NCBI GenBank assembly: GCA_964369225.1
Contig: CAYJER010000001.1
Location: 148,164 to 212,163 of the forward strand
Reading direction: 5' to 3'
DNA from: SIG603 sp964369225
GTDB taxonomy: Bacteria > Bacillota > Clostridia > Oscillospirales > Acutalibacteraceae
DNA: 64,000 nt
A program made the translations under genes and the position numbers. Positions 44,821 through 52,715 of the stretch are shown here, one piece after another; the stretch's first letter is position 1; each line of letters opens with the position of its first letter. The notes below the pieces were generated by a model. The model searched no databases and was not told the DNA's origin. It saw only the letters and a list, made by a program, of their open reading frames with translations.

Positions 44821-45990
44821 TTATCCGAATAGTGCGATGAATACACCGGCGGCAACAGCCGAACCGATAACACCAGCAACATTAGGTCCCATTGCGTGCA
44901 TTAATAAGAAGTTAGATGGTTTAGCCTTTTGTCCCTCTACTTGAGAAACACGGGCAGCCATTGGAACGGCAGAAACACCTGCTGAACCGATTAGTGGGTT
45001 AACTTTCTCTTTGCTAAATACATTCATTAATTTAGCTAGTAGAACGCCACCTGCTGTACCAATACCAAATGCAACTACACCCATTAACATGATTAGAAGT
45101 GTCTCTGGTTGTAAGAATGCACCGGCTGTAGCTGTAGCACCTACTGAAATGCCTAAGAATATTGTTACAATATTCATAAGCTCGTTTTGAACTGTCTTTG
45201 AAAGTCTCTCTGTAACACCAGACTCACGGAATAGGTTACCTAACATTAGGCATCCGATTAGTGGAGCAGCTGATGGTAATAATAGAGAAACGAAAATTGT
45301 AACAACAATTGGGAAAAGAATTTTCTCAGTTTTTGAAACTACACGAAGTTGTTTCATCTCGATCTCACGCTCTGCCTTTGTTGTTAAAGCTCTCATGATT
45401 GGCGGCTGAATAACAGGAACCAACGCCATGTAAGAGTAAGCTGCAACTGCTATAGCACCTAATAGATGTGGAGCTAATTGAGCTGTTAGGAACAATGCTG
45501 TAGGGCCGTCTGCACCACCTATAATGGCGATAGACGCTGCCTCATATACTGTAAATCCTACTAAAGTAGCAGCAATATATGTTACGAAAATACCTACCTG
45601 TGCAGCTGCACCTAGAAGTAGGCTCTTAGGGTTAGCAATAAGTGGACCGAAGTCTGTCATTGCACCAACGCCCATGAATATTAGTGATGGATAAATTCCA
45701 AGTTTAACACCTAGATATAGGTAGTCGATAAGTCCTGTATTTGCGCTGTCAGCGAACATCTCCCAGTGAATATGTCCCTCTGCAAATAACTCAGGGTGAT
45801 AAAGACCTGCACCCGGTAGGTTTGTAAGTAGCATACCAAATGCTATTGGTAGAAGTAGAAGTGGTTCAAACTTCTTAACTATTGCTAGGAATAATAGGAA
45901 ACAGGCTATAACTATCATAACTAGACTTAATGGGTTTTCTCCAAATCCTGCGAATCCTGTTTGGCTTAAAAAATTTAAAACTGCATCCAT
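44821..45990 (-). CDS. oadB: Na+-translocating decarboxylase beta subunit
   Basis: This 389-residue membrane protein has about nine helices and two re-entrant segments. The core GGADGPTALFLTAQLAP holds the Asp equivalent to Klebsiella OadB D203. Other conserved segments are AYSYMALVPVIQPPIMR and NPLIGSAGVSAVPMAARVSQ. It decarboxylates carboxybiotin and pumps Na+ out of the cell, so fermentation of oxaloacetate yields a sodium gradient. Located 23 bases before oadA. Confidence 0.95.
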   Translation of the reverse strand: MDAVLNFLSQTGFAGFGENPLSLVMIVIACFLLFLAIVKKFEPLLLLPIAFGMLLTNLPGAGLYHPELFAEGHIHWEMFADSANTGLIDYLYLGVKLGIYPSLIFMGVGAMTDFGPLIANPKSLLLGAAAQVGIFVTYIAATLVGFTVYEAASIAIIGGADGPTALFLTAQLAPHLLGAIAVAAYSYMALVPVIQPPIMRALTTKAEREIEMKQLRVVSKTEKILFPIVVTIFVSLLLPSAAPLIGCLMLGNLFRESGVTERLSKTVQNELMNIVTIFLGISVGATATAGAFLQPETLLIMLMGVVAFGIGTAGGVLLAKLMNVFSKEKVNPLIGSAGVSAVPMAARVSQVEGQKAKPSNFLLMHAMGPNVAGVIGSAVAAGVFIALFG

Positions 45991-46026
45991 TAATTTTACT
46001 CTCCTTTACAATATTTCATAGCGAAA

Positions 46027-46404
46027 TTAAGCTATTGTACAAAGAACAGCACCACTATCAACAGTTGCACCCTTTGTTACAGAAACAGATGTTACTTTAC
46101 CTGCGCAAGGTGCCATAATTTCATTTTCCATTTTCATAGCTTCTAGTACGAATAATACTTTACCCTCTGATACTGTGTCGCCTACATTTACATTAACAGC
46201 TAATATATTACCAGGCATTGGAGCATTTACAGGAGTTCCGTCTCCTGATGCTACTGGAGCTGCCACTGGAGCAGGTGCTGCTACTGGAGCTGGAGCCGCT
46301 ACAGGTGCTGGTGCTGCTACTGGAGCAGGCGCTGAGCCAGCTGCGATTTCTTCAACTGTTACTTCATATGCTGTGCCGTTTACATTTACGTTATACTTTT
46401 TCAT
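46027..46404 (-). CDS. Biotin carrier protein of the Na+-pumping decarboxylase
   Basis: This 125-residue protein has a short N-terminal part, a flexible linker (about 24-52) made of repeated Pro-Ala-Pro-Val-Ala-Ala units, and a biotinyl domain. The biotinylation site is K91 in LEAMKMENE. The linker is encoded by near-identical repeats of about 18-24 bases, a likely site of length variation. It carries CO2 between OadA and OadB. The arrangement resembles MmdC/GcdC-type carriers. Ribosome binding site AAAGGTAA precedes the ATG. Confidence 0.93.
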   Translation of the reverse strand: MKKYNVNVNGTAYEVTVEEIAAGSAPAPVAAPAPVAAPAPVAAPAPVAAPVASGDGTPVNAPMPGNILAVNVNVGDTVSEGKVLFVLEAMKMENEIMAPCAGKVTSVSVTKGATVDSGAVLCTIA

Positions 46405-46428
46405 AATCTTAAGTTACCTTTCTTTTAC

Positions 46429-46749
46429 TTATATTTTCTTAATTGAATGGATTTTGATACGAGAAACGTCTGTTCCCATGTGTTCAGCGATAGCTACTCC
46501 TACAGCTGCAATTATTTGTTGACTATTAGCAGTAGGTGCTTGTACAGGTGTTTGTACAGGTGTAGCAGCTACAGGCTTTGGAGCCTCTTTTTTGAATGCG
46601 TTTGTTATTGCGCTCATTACTTTACAAAGAATAATGATACAAACAAGCATTACAAAAACGATAACGATACCCATAATAACTACCTGTGCCATTGGTGTGT
46701 CAGCTACATTAACTGAAGCATTTTGTGTGGCTGCCAAAATTGTTGGCAT
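46429..46749 (-). CDS. oadG: Oxaloacetate decarboxylase gamma subunit-like protein
   Basis: This 106-residue protein has one membrane helix (about 22-45, VVIMGIVIVFVMLVCIIILC). A Pro/Val/Thr/Gln-rich linker follows, then a short C-terminal segment with IIAAVGVAIAEHMGTDVSRI. This is the OadG/MmdD layout; the subunit holds the alpha/biotin part to the membrane. It is the first gene of the operon, with a strong AAAGGAGG before ATG and a promoter 130-160 bases upstream. Confidence 0.85.
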   Translation of the reverse strand: MPTILAATQNASVNVADTPMAQVVIMGIVIVFVMLVCIIILCKVMSAITNAFKKEAPKPVAATPVQTPVQAPTANSQQIIAAVGVAIAEHMGTDVSRIKIHSIKKI

Positions 46750-46877
46750 AAAACCATCCTCCTTTCAAGGTTGAATATGAAAAACTTATTAGATACACTA
46801 GATACAGTGTTCTATTTGGTGAAAATCACCTATTCTTAATAAAACGCCAAATTACCGCATTCTATTAAGCTTTTTCT

Positions 46878-46906
46878 ATGATAACACATATTTCCTAATA
46901 ATTCAA
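46878..46906 (-). promoter_or_regulatory. Promoter of the oxaloacetate decarboxylase operon
   Basis: On the minus strand TTGAAT (46901-46906), 17 bases, TATCAT (46878-46883). It leaves an untranslated leader of about 120 bases with a GGTGA/TCACC hairpin at 46819-46831. Confidence 0.6.
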
Positions 46907-47021
46907 GAATAAATTTAAAAAAAATTCGTAAAATTTTAATATAATTTTGATTTTAAACGTTGTTATTCTTTGTTTCTTAAACATTATTTAATAAAGATAT
47001 TTTTTTAACATGTATTTTTCA

Positions 47022-47066
47022 AAAAAAAGAAGAAGATAGAATAAATTTTTTTATTTTTATCTTCTT
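47022..47066 (-). terminator. Second terminator-like hairpin downstream of gatB
   Basis: The minus strand has AAGAAGATA...TATCTTCTT with an A+T-rich loop, followed by CTTTTTTTTG. The stem is nearly the same sequence as the gatB terminator 300 bases away, as if one terminator had been duplicated around the repeat island. Confidence 0.5.
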
Positions 47067-47110
47067 TGCTTTGTAAATAAAAACTAAATTTATTAAAATA
47101 CAAACTATCT

Positions 47111-47137
47111 GTAGGGGCGGATAATATCCGCCCCTAC
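47111..47137. repeat. 27-bp solo palindrome, family 1 end
   Basis: GTAGGGGCGGATA-A-TATCCGCCCCTAC is a perfect 13-bp palindrome around one base. It equals the two outer ends of the 76-bp element joined without the core. Confidence 0.85.
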
Positions 47138-47166
47138 ATGGCTAAATTTTTCTAATCAACATGTCT

Positions 47167-47233
47167 GGGTTTTCCGTCCCGTTGAAATTTATCTAATATC
47201 TCTAGTTTTCGGGACGGAAAACCCGTCCCCTAC
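47167..47233. repeat. Palindromic repeat, family 2 (GGGACGG ends)
   Basis: Arms GGGTTTTCCGTCCCG (47167-47181) and CGGGACGGAAAACCC (47210-47224) flank a 28-base A+T-rich core, and the right end continues GTCCCCTAC. A related copy starts at 63940 and is cut by the window end. Confidence 0.8.
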
Positions 47234-47321
47234 ATAGCTGAATTAGCTAATAGGCTCGTTTTCTCTGTACCCTTCCCTATATTAATTAAACAAATTTATT
47301 TTGTAGCTTTCTTTTTTCGAC

Positions 47322-47365
47322 AAACAAAAAGAAGATAGATTAAAATTCATTAAATCTATCTTCTT
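47322..47365 (-). terminator. Terminator after gatB
   Basis: A perfect 13-bp stem (AAGAAGATAGATT, 47329-47341, with 47353-47365), an 11-base loop and TTTTTGTTTG on the minus strand, starting 9 bases after the gatB stop. Confidence 0.75.
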
Positions 47366-47373
47366 AAATTAAG

Positions 47374-48807
47374 TTAATTTTCGTTTATTAATTCAGTTAT
47401 AATGTCGTTTACCATTACAGGGTTTGCTTTACCGGCACTTTTTGCCATGACTTGCCCTACAATTGCCTTAAACGCATTTAGTTTACCAGACTTATAATCG
47501 CTTACAAGTTTAGGAGCTTTCTCTATAACCGCCTTTGCATATGCTTCAAGCACAGCTCTGTCACTAATTTGTGCCATGTCATTATCGTCTACATATTGTT
47601 TAACGCTAACTGTATCTGCTTTACCCCAAAGGTCTTTGACTAATTTTTTAGCCACGCTACTGTTAATATAAGCAGCGCCTACTAGCTCGGCTATTTCGCC
47701 AATTGCTTTCTCTGAAATTTGAGGTTTTGCATCTTCACCATCTAATATTCTTAGCACATCACCAATTAGAATATTTGCTAAAACTTTTTTATGAGATGTC
47801 TCATTAGCTGCTAACTCAAAATAGTTAGCTATTCCCATATCGTTTGTGATAATCTCTGCGTCGTATGATGTTAAGCCGTACTTTGTTACATATACTTCTT
47901 TACGTGCATCTGGTAACATTGGGATGTCAGAAGAAATTTTATTTAATTTTTCATCGCTAGTGATAATCGGCGCTAAGTCTGGGTCTGGGAAGTATCTATA
48001 ATCGTTAGCATCTTCCTTTTTTCTCATTGAGAAAGTCTTGCCACTGTTTTGGTCGAAACGTCTTGTCTCTTGAATAACCTCTTCGCCTTTTTCTACAAGC
48101 TCTATTTGTCTTTTATATTCAAATTCAATAGCTTTTAGAATAAATTGGAATGAGTTTAAGTTTTTCATCTCTGTTCTTGTTCCAAATTTTTCTGCTCCAA
48201 CTTTTCTAACAGAAAGGTTTACGTCGCAACGCAGTGAACCCTCGTTCATTTTACAATCTGAAATTCCTGTGTAAAGAAGAATAGCTCTTAATTTCTTAAA
48301 GTATGCAACTGCCTCTTGAGCCGATCTTATATCTGGCTCTGAAACTATCTCAATTAGAGGAACTCCGCAACGGTTACAGTCTATCATAGTTCCTTGTTTC
48401 TCGTCGTGAACTAGTTTACCAGCATCCTCTTCTATGTGGATACGAGTAATTCCTATTTTTTTAGTTCCCTTGTCTGTCTCAATTTCAAGCTCGCCTTCAT
48501 AGCATAAAGGCAAGTCATATTGTGAAATTTGGTACGCTTTAGGAAGATCAGGATAAAAATAGTTTTTTCTGTCTTGCTTTGAGAATTTGCTTATCTTACA
48601 ATTTGTAGCTAAGCCAGCCTTAATAGCTCCGTTTACAACTTCCTCATTAAGAACAGGCAAAGTTCCAGGCATGCCTAAACAAACTGGACACACTTGTGTG
48701 TTAGGCTCTGCTCCAAAAGTTGTTGGACAATCACAAAAAATCTTTGTCTTGGTGTTAAGTTCACAGTGAACCTCAAGACCAATAACCATCTCATAATCTT
48801 TAATCAT
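47374..48807 (-). CDS. gatB: Asp-tRNA(Asn)/Glu-tRNA(Gln) amidotransferase subunit B
   Basis: This 477-residue protein of normal length has the N-terminal VIGLEVHCELNTKTKIFCDC region, the zinc-site cysteines (CDC and CPVC) and the segments GSLRCDVNLSVR and RTEMKNLNSF. The C-terminal tail is the tRNA-binding YqeY-like domain. GatB activates the misacylated Asp- or Glu-tRNA by phosphorylation and accepts ammonia from GatA. It lies 7 bases after gatA. The operon is aspS-gatC, gatA, gatB under one T-box. Confidence 0.97.
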   Translation of the reverse strand: MIKDYEMVIGLEVHCELNTKTKIFCDCPTTFGAEPNTQVCPVCLGMPGTLPVLNEEVVNGAIKAGLATNCKISKFSKQDRKNYFYPDLPKAYQISQYDLPLCYEGELEIETDKGTKKIGITRIHIEEDAGKLVHDEKQGTMIDCNRCGVPLIEIVSEPDIRSAQEAVAYFKKLRAILLYTGISDCKMNEGSLRCDVNLSVRKVGAEKFGTRTEMKNLNSFQFILKAIEFEYKRQIELVEKGEEVIQETRRFDQNSGKTFSMRKKEDANDYRYFPDPDLAPIITSDEKLNKISSDIPMLPDARKEVYVTKYGLTSYDAEIITNDMGIANYFELAANETSHKKVLANILIGDVLRILDGEDAKPQISEKAIGEIAELVGAAYINSSVAKKLVKDLWGKADTVSVKQYVDDNDMAQISDRAVLEAYAKAVIEKAPKLVSDYKSGKLNAFKAIVGQVMAKSAGKANPVMVNDIITELINEN

Positions 48808-48814
48808 ATCAAAT

Positions 48815-50272
48815 TCACCCCTTATTTACATGATATATGCCAGTCTCTTGCTCGTAAGCATAGCCAACTCTATATAAAATGTCTTCACTAAATTCTTTTC
48901 CTATTAATTGTATTCCTAAAGGCAAGCCGTCTTTATTATCACCACAAGGCAATGCAAGTGATGGCAAACCAGCAATGTTTACAGGAACTGTACATATATC
49001 GCCCATGTACATTTCTAGCGGAGTTTCTGTTTTCTCGCCTATTTTGTAAGATGCAGTAGGTGCAACAGGTGAAAGTATGCAGTCATAGTTCTCGAAAACT
49101 TTTGCAAAGTCTCTCATTATAAGTGTGCGAACCTGTAAAGCCTTTTTGTAGTAAGCATCATAATAACCTGAACTTAAGGCGAATGAACCTAGCATTATAC
49201 GTCTTTTTACCTCTTTACCAAAGCCTTCACTTCTTGACTTTTTGTAAAGTTCTTCTATATCTGCAAACTCTTCTGTTCTGTAGCCATAACGGATTCCGTC
49301 AAATCTTGCAAGGTTTGAAGATGCCTCGGCACTTGAAATAACGTAATAAGCAGGAAGTGCTAAGTCAAGAGACGGAAGTGAAACTTCTGTTATAGTAGCT
49401 CCCAATTTCTCATAGATTTTTGCTGACTCTAAAACTGCTGATCTAACCTCGCTAGAAATTCCCTCACCGAAATATTCTTTAGGTAAAGCTATTTTCATTC
49501 CGCTTACACCCTTTTCAATATCAGCTGTAAAGTCTCCATATTGTCTATTTATAGAAGTGCTATCCTTTTTGTCATAGCCTGTGATTGCATTCAAAACAAT
49601 AGCATTGTCTTTTACACTCTTTGTAACAGGTCCAATTTGATCAAGAGACGATGCAAATGCAATTAGTCCATTTCTTGAAACTGTACCATAAGTAGGCTTC
49701 ATGCCAACTACACCACAGAAAGAGGCAGGTTGTCTAATTGATCCACCAGTGTCAGAACCTAAAGTAAACACAGCTTCATTCGCCGCCACGGCTGCTGCTG
49801 AACCACCTGAACTACCACCTGGTACATAATCTTTATTGCGTGGATTTTTTGTAGCTTTAAAGTAAGAATTTTCAGTGGTTGAACCCATAGCAAATTCATC
49901 CATGTTAAGCTTACCTAGCATTACAATGTTTTCTGCATTAAGTTTGTTCATTACATGAGCGTCATATGGAGGAACAAAGTTTTCTAACATTTTAGAGGCA
50001 CATGTAGTTGTAATTCCTCTTGTACAGATGTTGTCTTTAATTCCGCAAGGAACACCTGAAAGAGCCGATATTTCTTCTGCATTAGCAATTTTCGCATCTA
50101 CTTCTTTTGCTTTTTCTATAGCTTTGTCAAAGTTATTAGAGATATATGCGTTTACCTCTTTATCCTCTGACTTAATTGTGTCTATATATGATTGTGTTAG
50201 CTCTACAGAAGAAATTTCTTTACTTCTTAGTTTCTTTTGTATGTCTACCAACGTAAGTTTATTTAGTTCCAT
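48815..50272 (-). CDS. gatA: Asp-tRNA(Asn)/Glu-tRNA(Gln) amidotransferase subunit A
   Basis: This 485-residue amidase-signature enzyme has the Lys of CGIKDNI (about 75-81), and VPGGSSGGSAAAVAA and TLGSDTGGSIRQPASFCG carry the Ser-cisSer pair. It releases ammonia from glutamine and passes it through a tunnel to GatB. It lies 13 bases after the aspS-gatC fusion gene, so the three subunits of GatCAB are made from adjacent cistrons. No oddity in length. Confidence 0.97.
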   Translation of the reverse strand: MELNKLTLVDIQKKLRSKEISSVELTQSYIDTIKSEDKEVNAYISNNFDKAIEKAKEVDAKIANAEEISALSGVPCGIKDNICTRGITTTCASKMLENFVPPYDAHVMNKLNAENIVMLGKLNMDEFAMGSTTENSYFKATKNPRNKDYVPGGSSGGSAAAVAANEAVFTLGSDTGGSIRQPASFCGVVGMKPTYGTVSRNGLIAFASSLDQIGPVTKSVKDNAIVLNAITGYDKKDSTSINRQYGDFTADIEKGVSGMKIALPKEYFGEGISSEVRSAVLESAKIYEKLGATITEVSLPSLDLALPAYYVISSAEASSNLARFDGIRYGYRTEEFADIEELYKKSRSEGFGKEVKRRIMLGSFALSSGYYDAYYKKALQVRTLIMRDFAKVFENYDCILSPVAPTASYKIGEKTETPLEMYMGDICTVPVNIAGLPSLALPCGDNKDGLPLGIQLIGKEFSEDILYRVGYAYEQETGIYHVNKG

Positions 50273-50285
50273 TAACTTATTCCTC

Positions 50286-52364
50286 CTATTCTATAACCTT
50301 AGGCACAGTGATGTAACCCTCGAATTTTGTGGCGGCGTTGCTTAATAGTTCTTCTCTGTCGCCTTTTTCTCCAACTGTGTCTTGTCTTAACACATTTTCA
50401 AGTGGAATAACATGAGCTGTAATTTCAACATCTGTTGTATCTATCTCACTTAAACGGTTAGCAAAGTCTATAATTGCCTCCATCTCAGCTGGCATACTCT
50501 TCTTCTCTTCGTCTGTAAGAGTAAGTCTAGCTAAGTGAGCTACATTCTCAACATCTATTTTTTTCTCTTTTTTCTTTTGTGACTTAGCGTTAGTTTCTTC
50601 ACTAGCCGAGCCAAATGCAAGCTCTAAAACTTCAAGTTGCTCTGCATCTACAAAGCTTGGAGCCTCAGTCATAACACAAGACGCATCTTTTACCTTAGGG
50701 AACGCTATAACATCTCTTAAAGATTGTGCGCCAACCATAAGCATGACTAGTCTATCAAGACCAAAAGCAAATCCAGCATGTGGAGGTGTACCATATTTAA
50801 ATGCGTTTACCATAAAGCCGAAACGCTCTTCTATCTCTTCTTCGTTAAATCCTAAAGCTAGGAACATTTGTTGTTGTACGTCTTTATTGAATATACGAAC
50901 GCTACCACTACCTAGTTCTACACCGTTAAGAACAATGTCATACGCTTGCGCTCTTACTCTGCCTGGGTCAGAGAATAAATATTGTAAATCTTCTTCATAT
51001 GGCATTGTGAACGGATGGTGCATAGCCATAAATCTGTCTTCTTCCTCTGAATACTCAAATTGTGGGAAGTCAGTTACTATAAGCATTTTAAATTCGTCTT
51101 TCTTTCTAAGACCGAATTTTTCTGCTAAATCTATTCTAAGAGCACCTAGAGTTTTTCTTACTACGTTTAATCTGTCTGCACAGAATAATAGGAAGTCACC
51201 AGGTTTTGCATCCATTCTCTTAAGGATTGCATCCATGTCAGCTTTTGATAAGAACTTAGTTAAAATAGAGTACACTTCTCCATCTGGTCTAATAGCTATC
51301 CATGCCATGCCCTTAGCTCCGTAAGAAATAGCCTTTTGAGTAAGCTCTTCTACATCGCTTCTATTATAATCAGCCCAACCCTTAACATTGATAGATCTTA
51401 CATATCCACCACTTTGAGCTACATTCTTAAACACTGTAAATTCGCATTCCTTAGCGATGTCAGTTAAGTCTACAATAGGGAAATCAAATCTTAGGTCAGG
51501 TTTATCACTACCGTACTTATCCATAGCCTCATGCCATGTAATTCTTTGGAACGGCTCTTTAAAGTCGATATCCATTGCACCCTTAAATATATGTTTAAAC
51601 ATATTTTCTAGGTGAACTAATACATCTTCTTGCTCTACAAAAGACATTTCCATGTCAACTTGAGTAAATTCTGGTTGTCTGTCTGCTCTTAAGTCTTCGT
51701 CTCTAAAACAGCGAGCAACTTGATAATATTTATCAATTCCGCCAACCATTAATAATTGCTTAAATATTTGAGGAGACTGTGGCAAAGCATAGAAAGTTCC
51801 CTTGTGAACTCTACTTGGAACAAGGTAATCTCTAGCACCCTCTGGAGTACTCTTAGTTAGCATTGGAGTTTCCACAGCTATAAAATCAGCTTCATCAAGA
51901 TAATCTTGAGCTAACTTTTGAACTTTGTGTCTAAACTTTAGGTTATTGTAAAGCTCTTGTCTTCTAATATCTATAAATCTATATTTAAGTCTTAAGTCTT
52001 CTCTTACGTTGTCTTCATCAAGCGAGAATGGAAGTGCCTCTGCTTGTGATAACACTTTTAATTCTTCTGCAAATAACTCTACAGTACCAGTAGAGATTTT
52101 AGTGTTGACTGTGTCCTCGTCACGCAGTCTAACCTTTCCTTTGAATTGCACAACAGATTGATTTTTAAGACCCTCAACCTTTAGAAAATCCTCTTCATTC
52201 ATATTCTCTGCATTACAGACAACTTGAAGTGTTCCCTCTCTATCTTTTAAATCGATAAAGATAACTCCGCCCATGTCACGCTTTGTCTGCACCCAGCCAC
52301 ACACAGTAATTTGGCTGTCTATATGTGTCTCGCCTATTTTTCCACAATAAGTAGTTCTTAACAT
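50286..52364 (-). CDS. aspS: Aspartyl-tRNA synthetase fused to GatC
   Basis: This is a 692-residue fusion. Residues 1 to about 585 form a bacterial class IIb aspartyl-tRNA synthetase. It has an N-terminal OB fold, motif 2 region QVARCFRDEDLRADRQPEFT, an internal GAD insertion and motif 3 FAFGLDRLVMLM. A charged linker (SASEETNAKSQKKKEKK) leads to GatC (about 603-692), with VENVAHLARLTLTDEEKKSM and IPLENVLRQD. GatC holds GatA and GatB together, so the synthetase is tethered to the amidotransferase and mischarged Asp-tRNA(Asn) could be passed directly. A bifunctional AspS/GatC family is known. T-box 25 bases upstream. Confidence 0.96.
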   Translation of the reverse strand: MLRTTYCGKIGETHIDSQITVCGWVQTKRDMGGVIFIDLKDREGTLQVVCNAENMNEEDFLKVEGLKNQSVVQFKGKVRLRDEDTVNTKISTGTVELFAEELKVLSQAEALPFSLDEDNVREDLRLKYRFIDIRRQELYNNLKFRHKVQKLAQDYLDEADFIAVETPMLTKSTPEGARDYLVPSRVHKGTFYALPQSPQIFKQLLMVGGIDKYYQVARCFRDEDLRADRQPEFTQVDMEMSFVEQEDVLVHLENMFKHIFKGAMDIDFKEPFQRITWHEAMDKYGSDKPDLRFDFPIVDLTDIAKECEFTVFKNVAQSGGYVRSINVKGWADYNRSDVEELTQKAISYGAKGMAWIAIRPDGEVYSILTKFLSKADMDAILKRMDAKPGDFLLFCADRLNVVRKTLGALRIDLAEKFGLRKKDEFKMLIVTDFPQFEYSEEEDRFMAMHHPFTMPYEEDLQYLFSDPGRVRAQAYDIVLNGVELGSGSVRIFNKDVQQQMFLALGFNEEEIEERFGFMVNAFKYGTPPHAGFAFGLDRLVMLMVGAQSLRDVIAFPKVKDASCVMTEAPSFVDAEQLEVLELAFGSASEETNAKSQKKKEKKIDVENVAHLARLTLTDEEKKSMPAEMEAIIDFANRLSEIDTTDVEITAHVIPLENVLRQDTVGEKGDREELLSNAATKFEGYITVPKVIE

Positions 52365-52384
52365 AGTTTCATTCCTTTCTTTAG

Positions 52385-52664
52385 TAACAAAAAAAGCCCT
52401 CGCCCCAATATGGGACGAAAGCTTATATCTTCCGTGATACCACCCAACTAGATTTTACTTTCGTAAAACCCACTCATCAGCACAAAATATGCCTGCCAAA
52501 TTAACGCTCTGGACACGTCTAAGCCTACTAGATATCGTTCGGTTAGAGACTCCGAGATGTTCTTCACCTAAAACTTTGCTCCGTCTTGCACCAACCGACG
52601 GCTCTCTTAAGCTCTATTATAGGATACTCTTCTCTTCACTGTCTTTAAAAGATGTATTCAAGTT
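52385..52664 (-). promoter_or_regulatory. T-box leader (riboswitch) of the aspS-gatC / gatA / gatB operon
   Basis: The minus strand has the T-box core GGGTGGTATCACGG (52432-52446), close to the AGGGTGGNACCGCG consensus. A long stem I opens GAAGAGAAGAGTA and has a GGTTGGTGCAAG distal loop region near 52585-52600. An intrinsic terminator stands next to the gene. The 3' side of the specifier loop reads GGTGAAGAACATCTC. By the GUGAA...NNN-A pattern, with a purine after the specifier, the best reading is AAC at 52559-52561, that is, tRNA(Asn). GAA (Glu) is followed by C and fits less well. Uncharged tRNA would stabilise the antiterminator and switch the operon on. Confidence 0.9.
52389..52422 (-). 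terminator. T-box-controlled terminator
   Basis: GCTTTCGTCCC pairs with GGGGCGAGGGC (11 bp with G-U pairs; 52412-52422 and 52396-52406), 5-base loop, followed by seven T residues, ending 25 bases before the aspS ATG. Confidence 0.9.
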
Positions 52665-52670
52665 TATTTA

Positions 52671-52699
52671 ATTTTACAACATTATTTTTAATATGTCAA
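52671..52699 (-). promoter_or_regulatory. Promoter of the aspS-gatC operon
   Basis: TTGACA (52694-52699 on the minus strand), 17 bases, TAAAAT (52671-52676), placing the transcript start near 52664, just before T-box stem I. Confidence 0.8.
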
Positions 52700-52715
52700 T
52701 AGGTAATTTATTAAT

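Larger units (their letters stand above)
46750..47373. other. Intergenic region of 624 bases between oad operon and gatB
   Basis: It holds the oad promoter and leader (46750-46906), then an A+T-rich stretch, a hairpin (47022-47066), two GTAGGGG-type repeats (47111-47137 and 47167-47233) and the gatB terminator (47322-47365). No supported reading frame is present. Confidence 0.7.

Noticed and set aside
50743..51324. Plus-strand open frame of 193 codons inside aspS-gatC
   Set aside because: It is a shadow of the synthetase reading frame on the other strand, with Ser/Leu/Asn-rich nonsense composition and no start signals.
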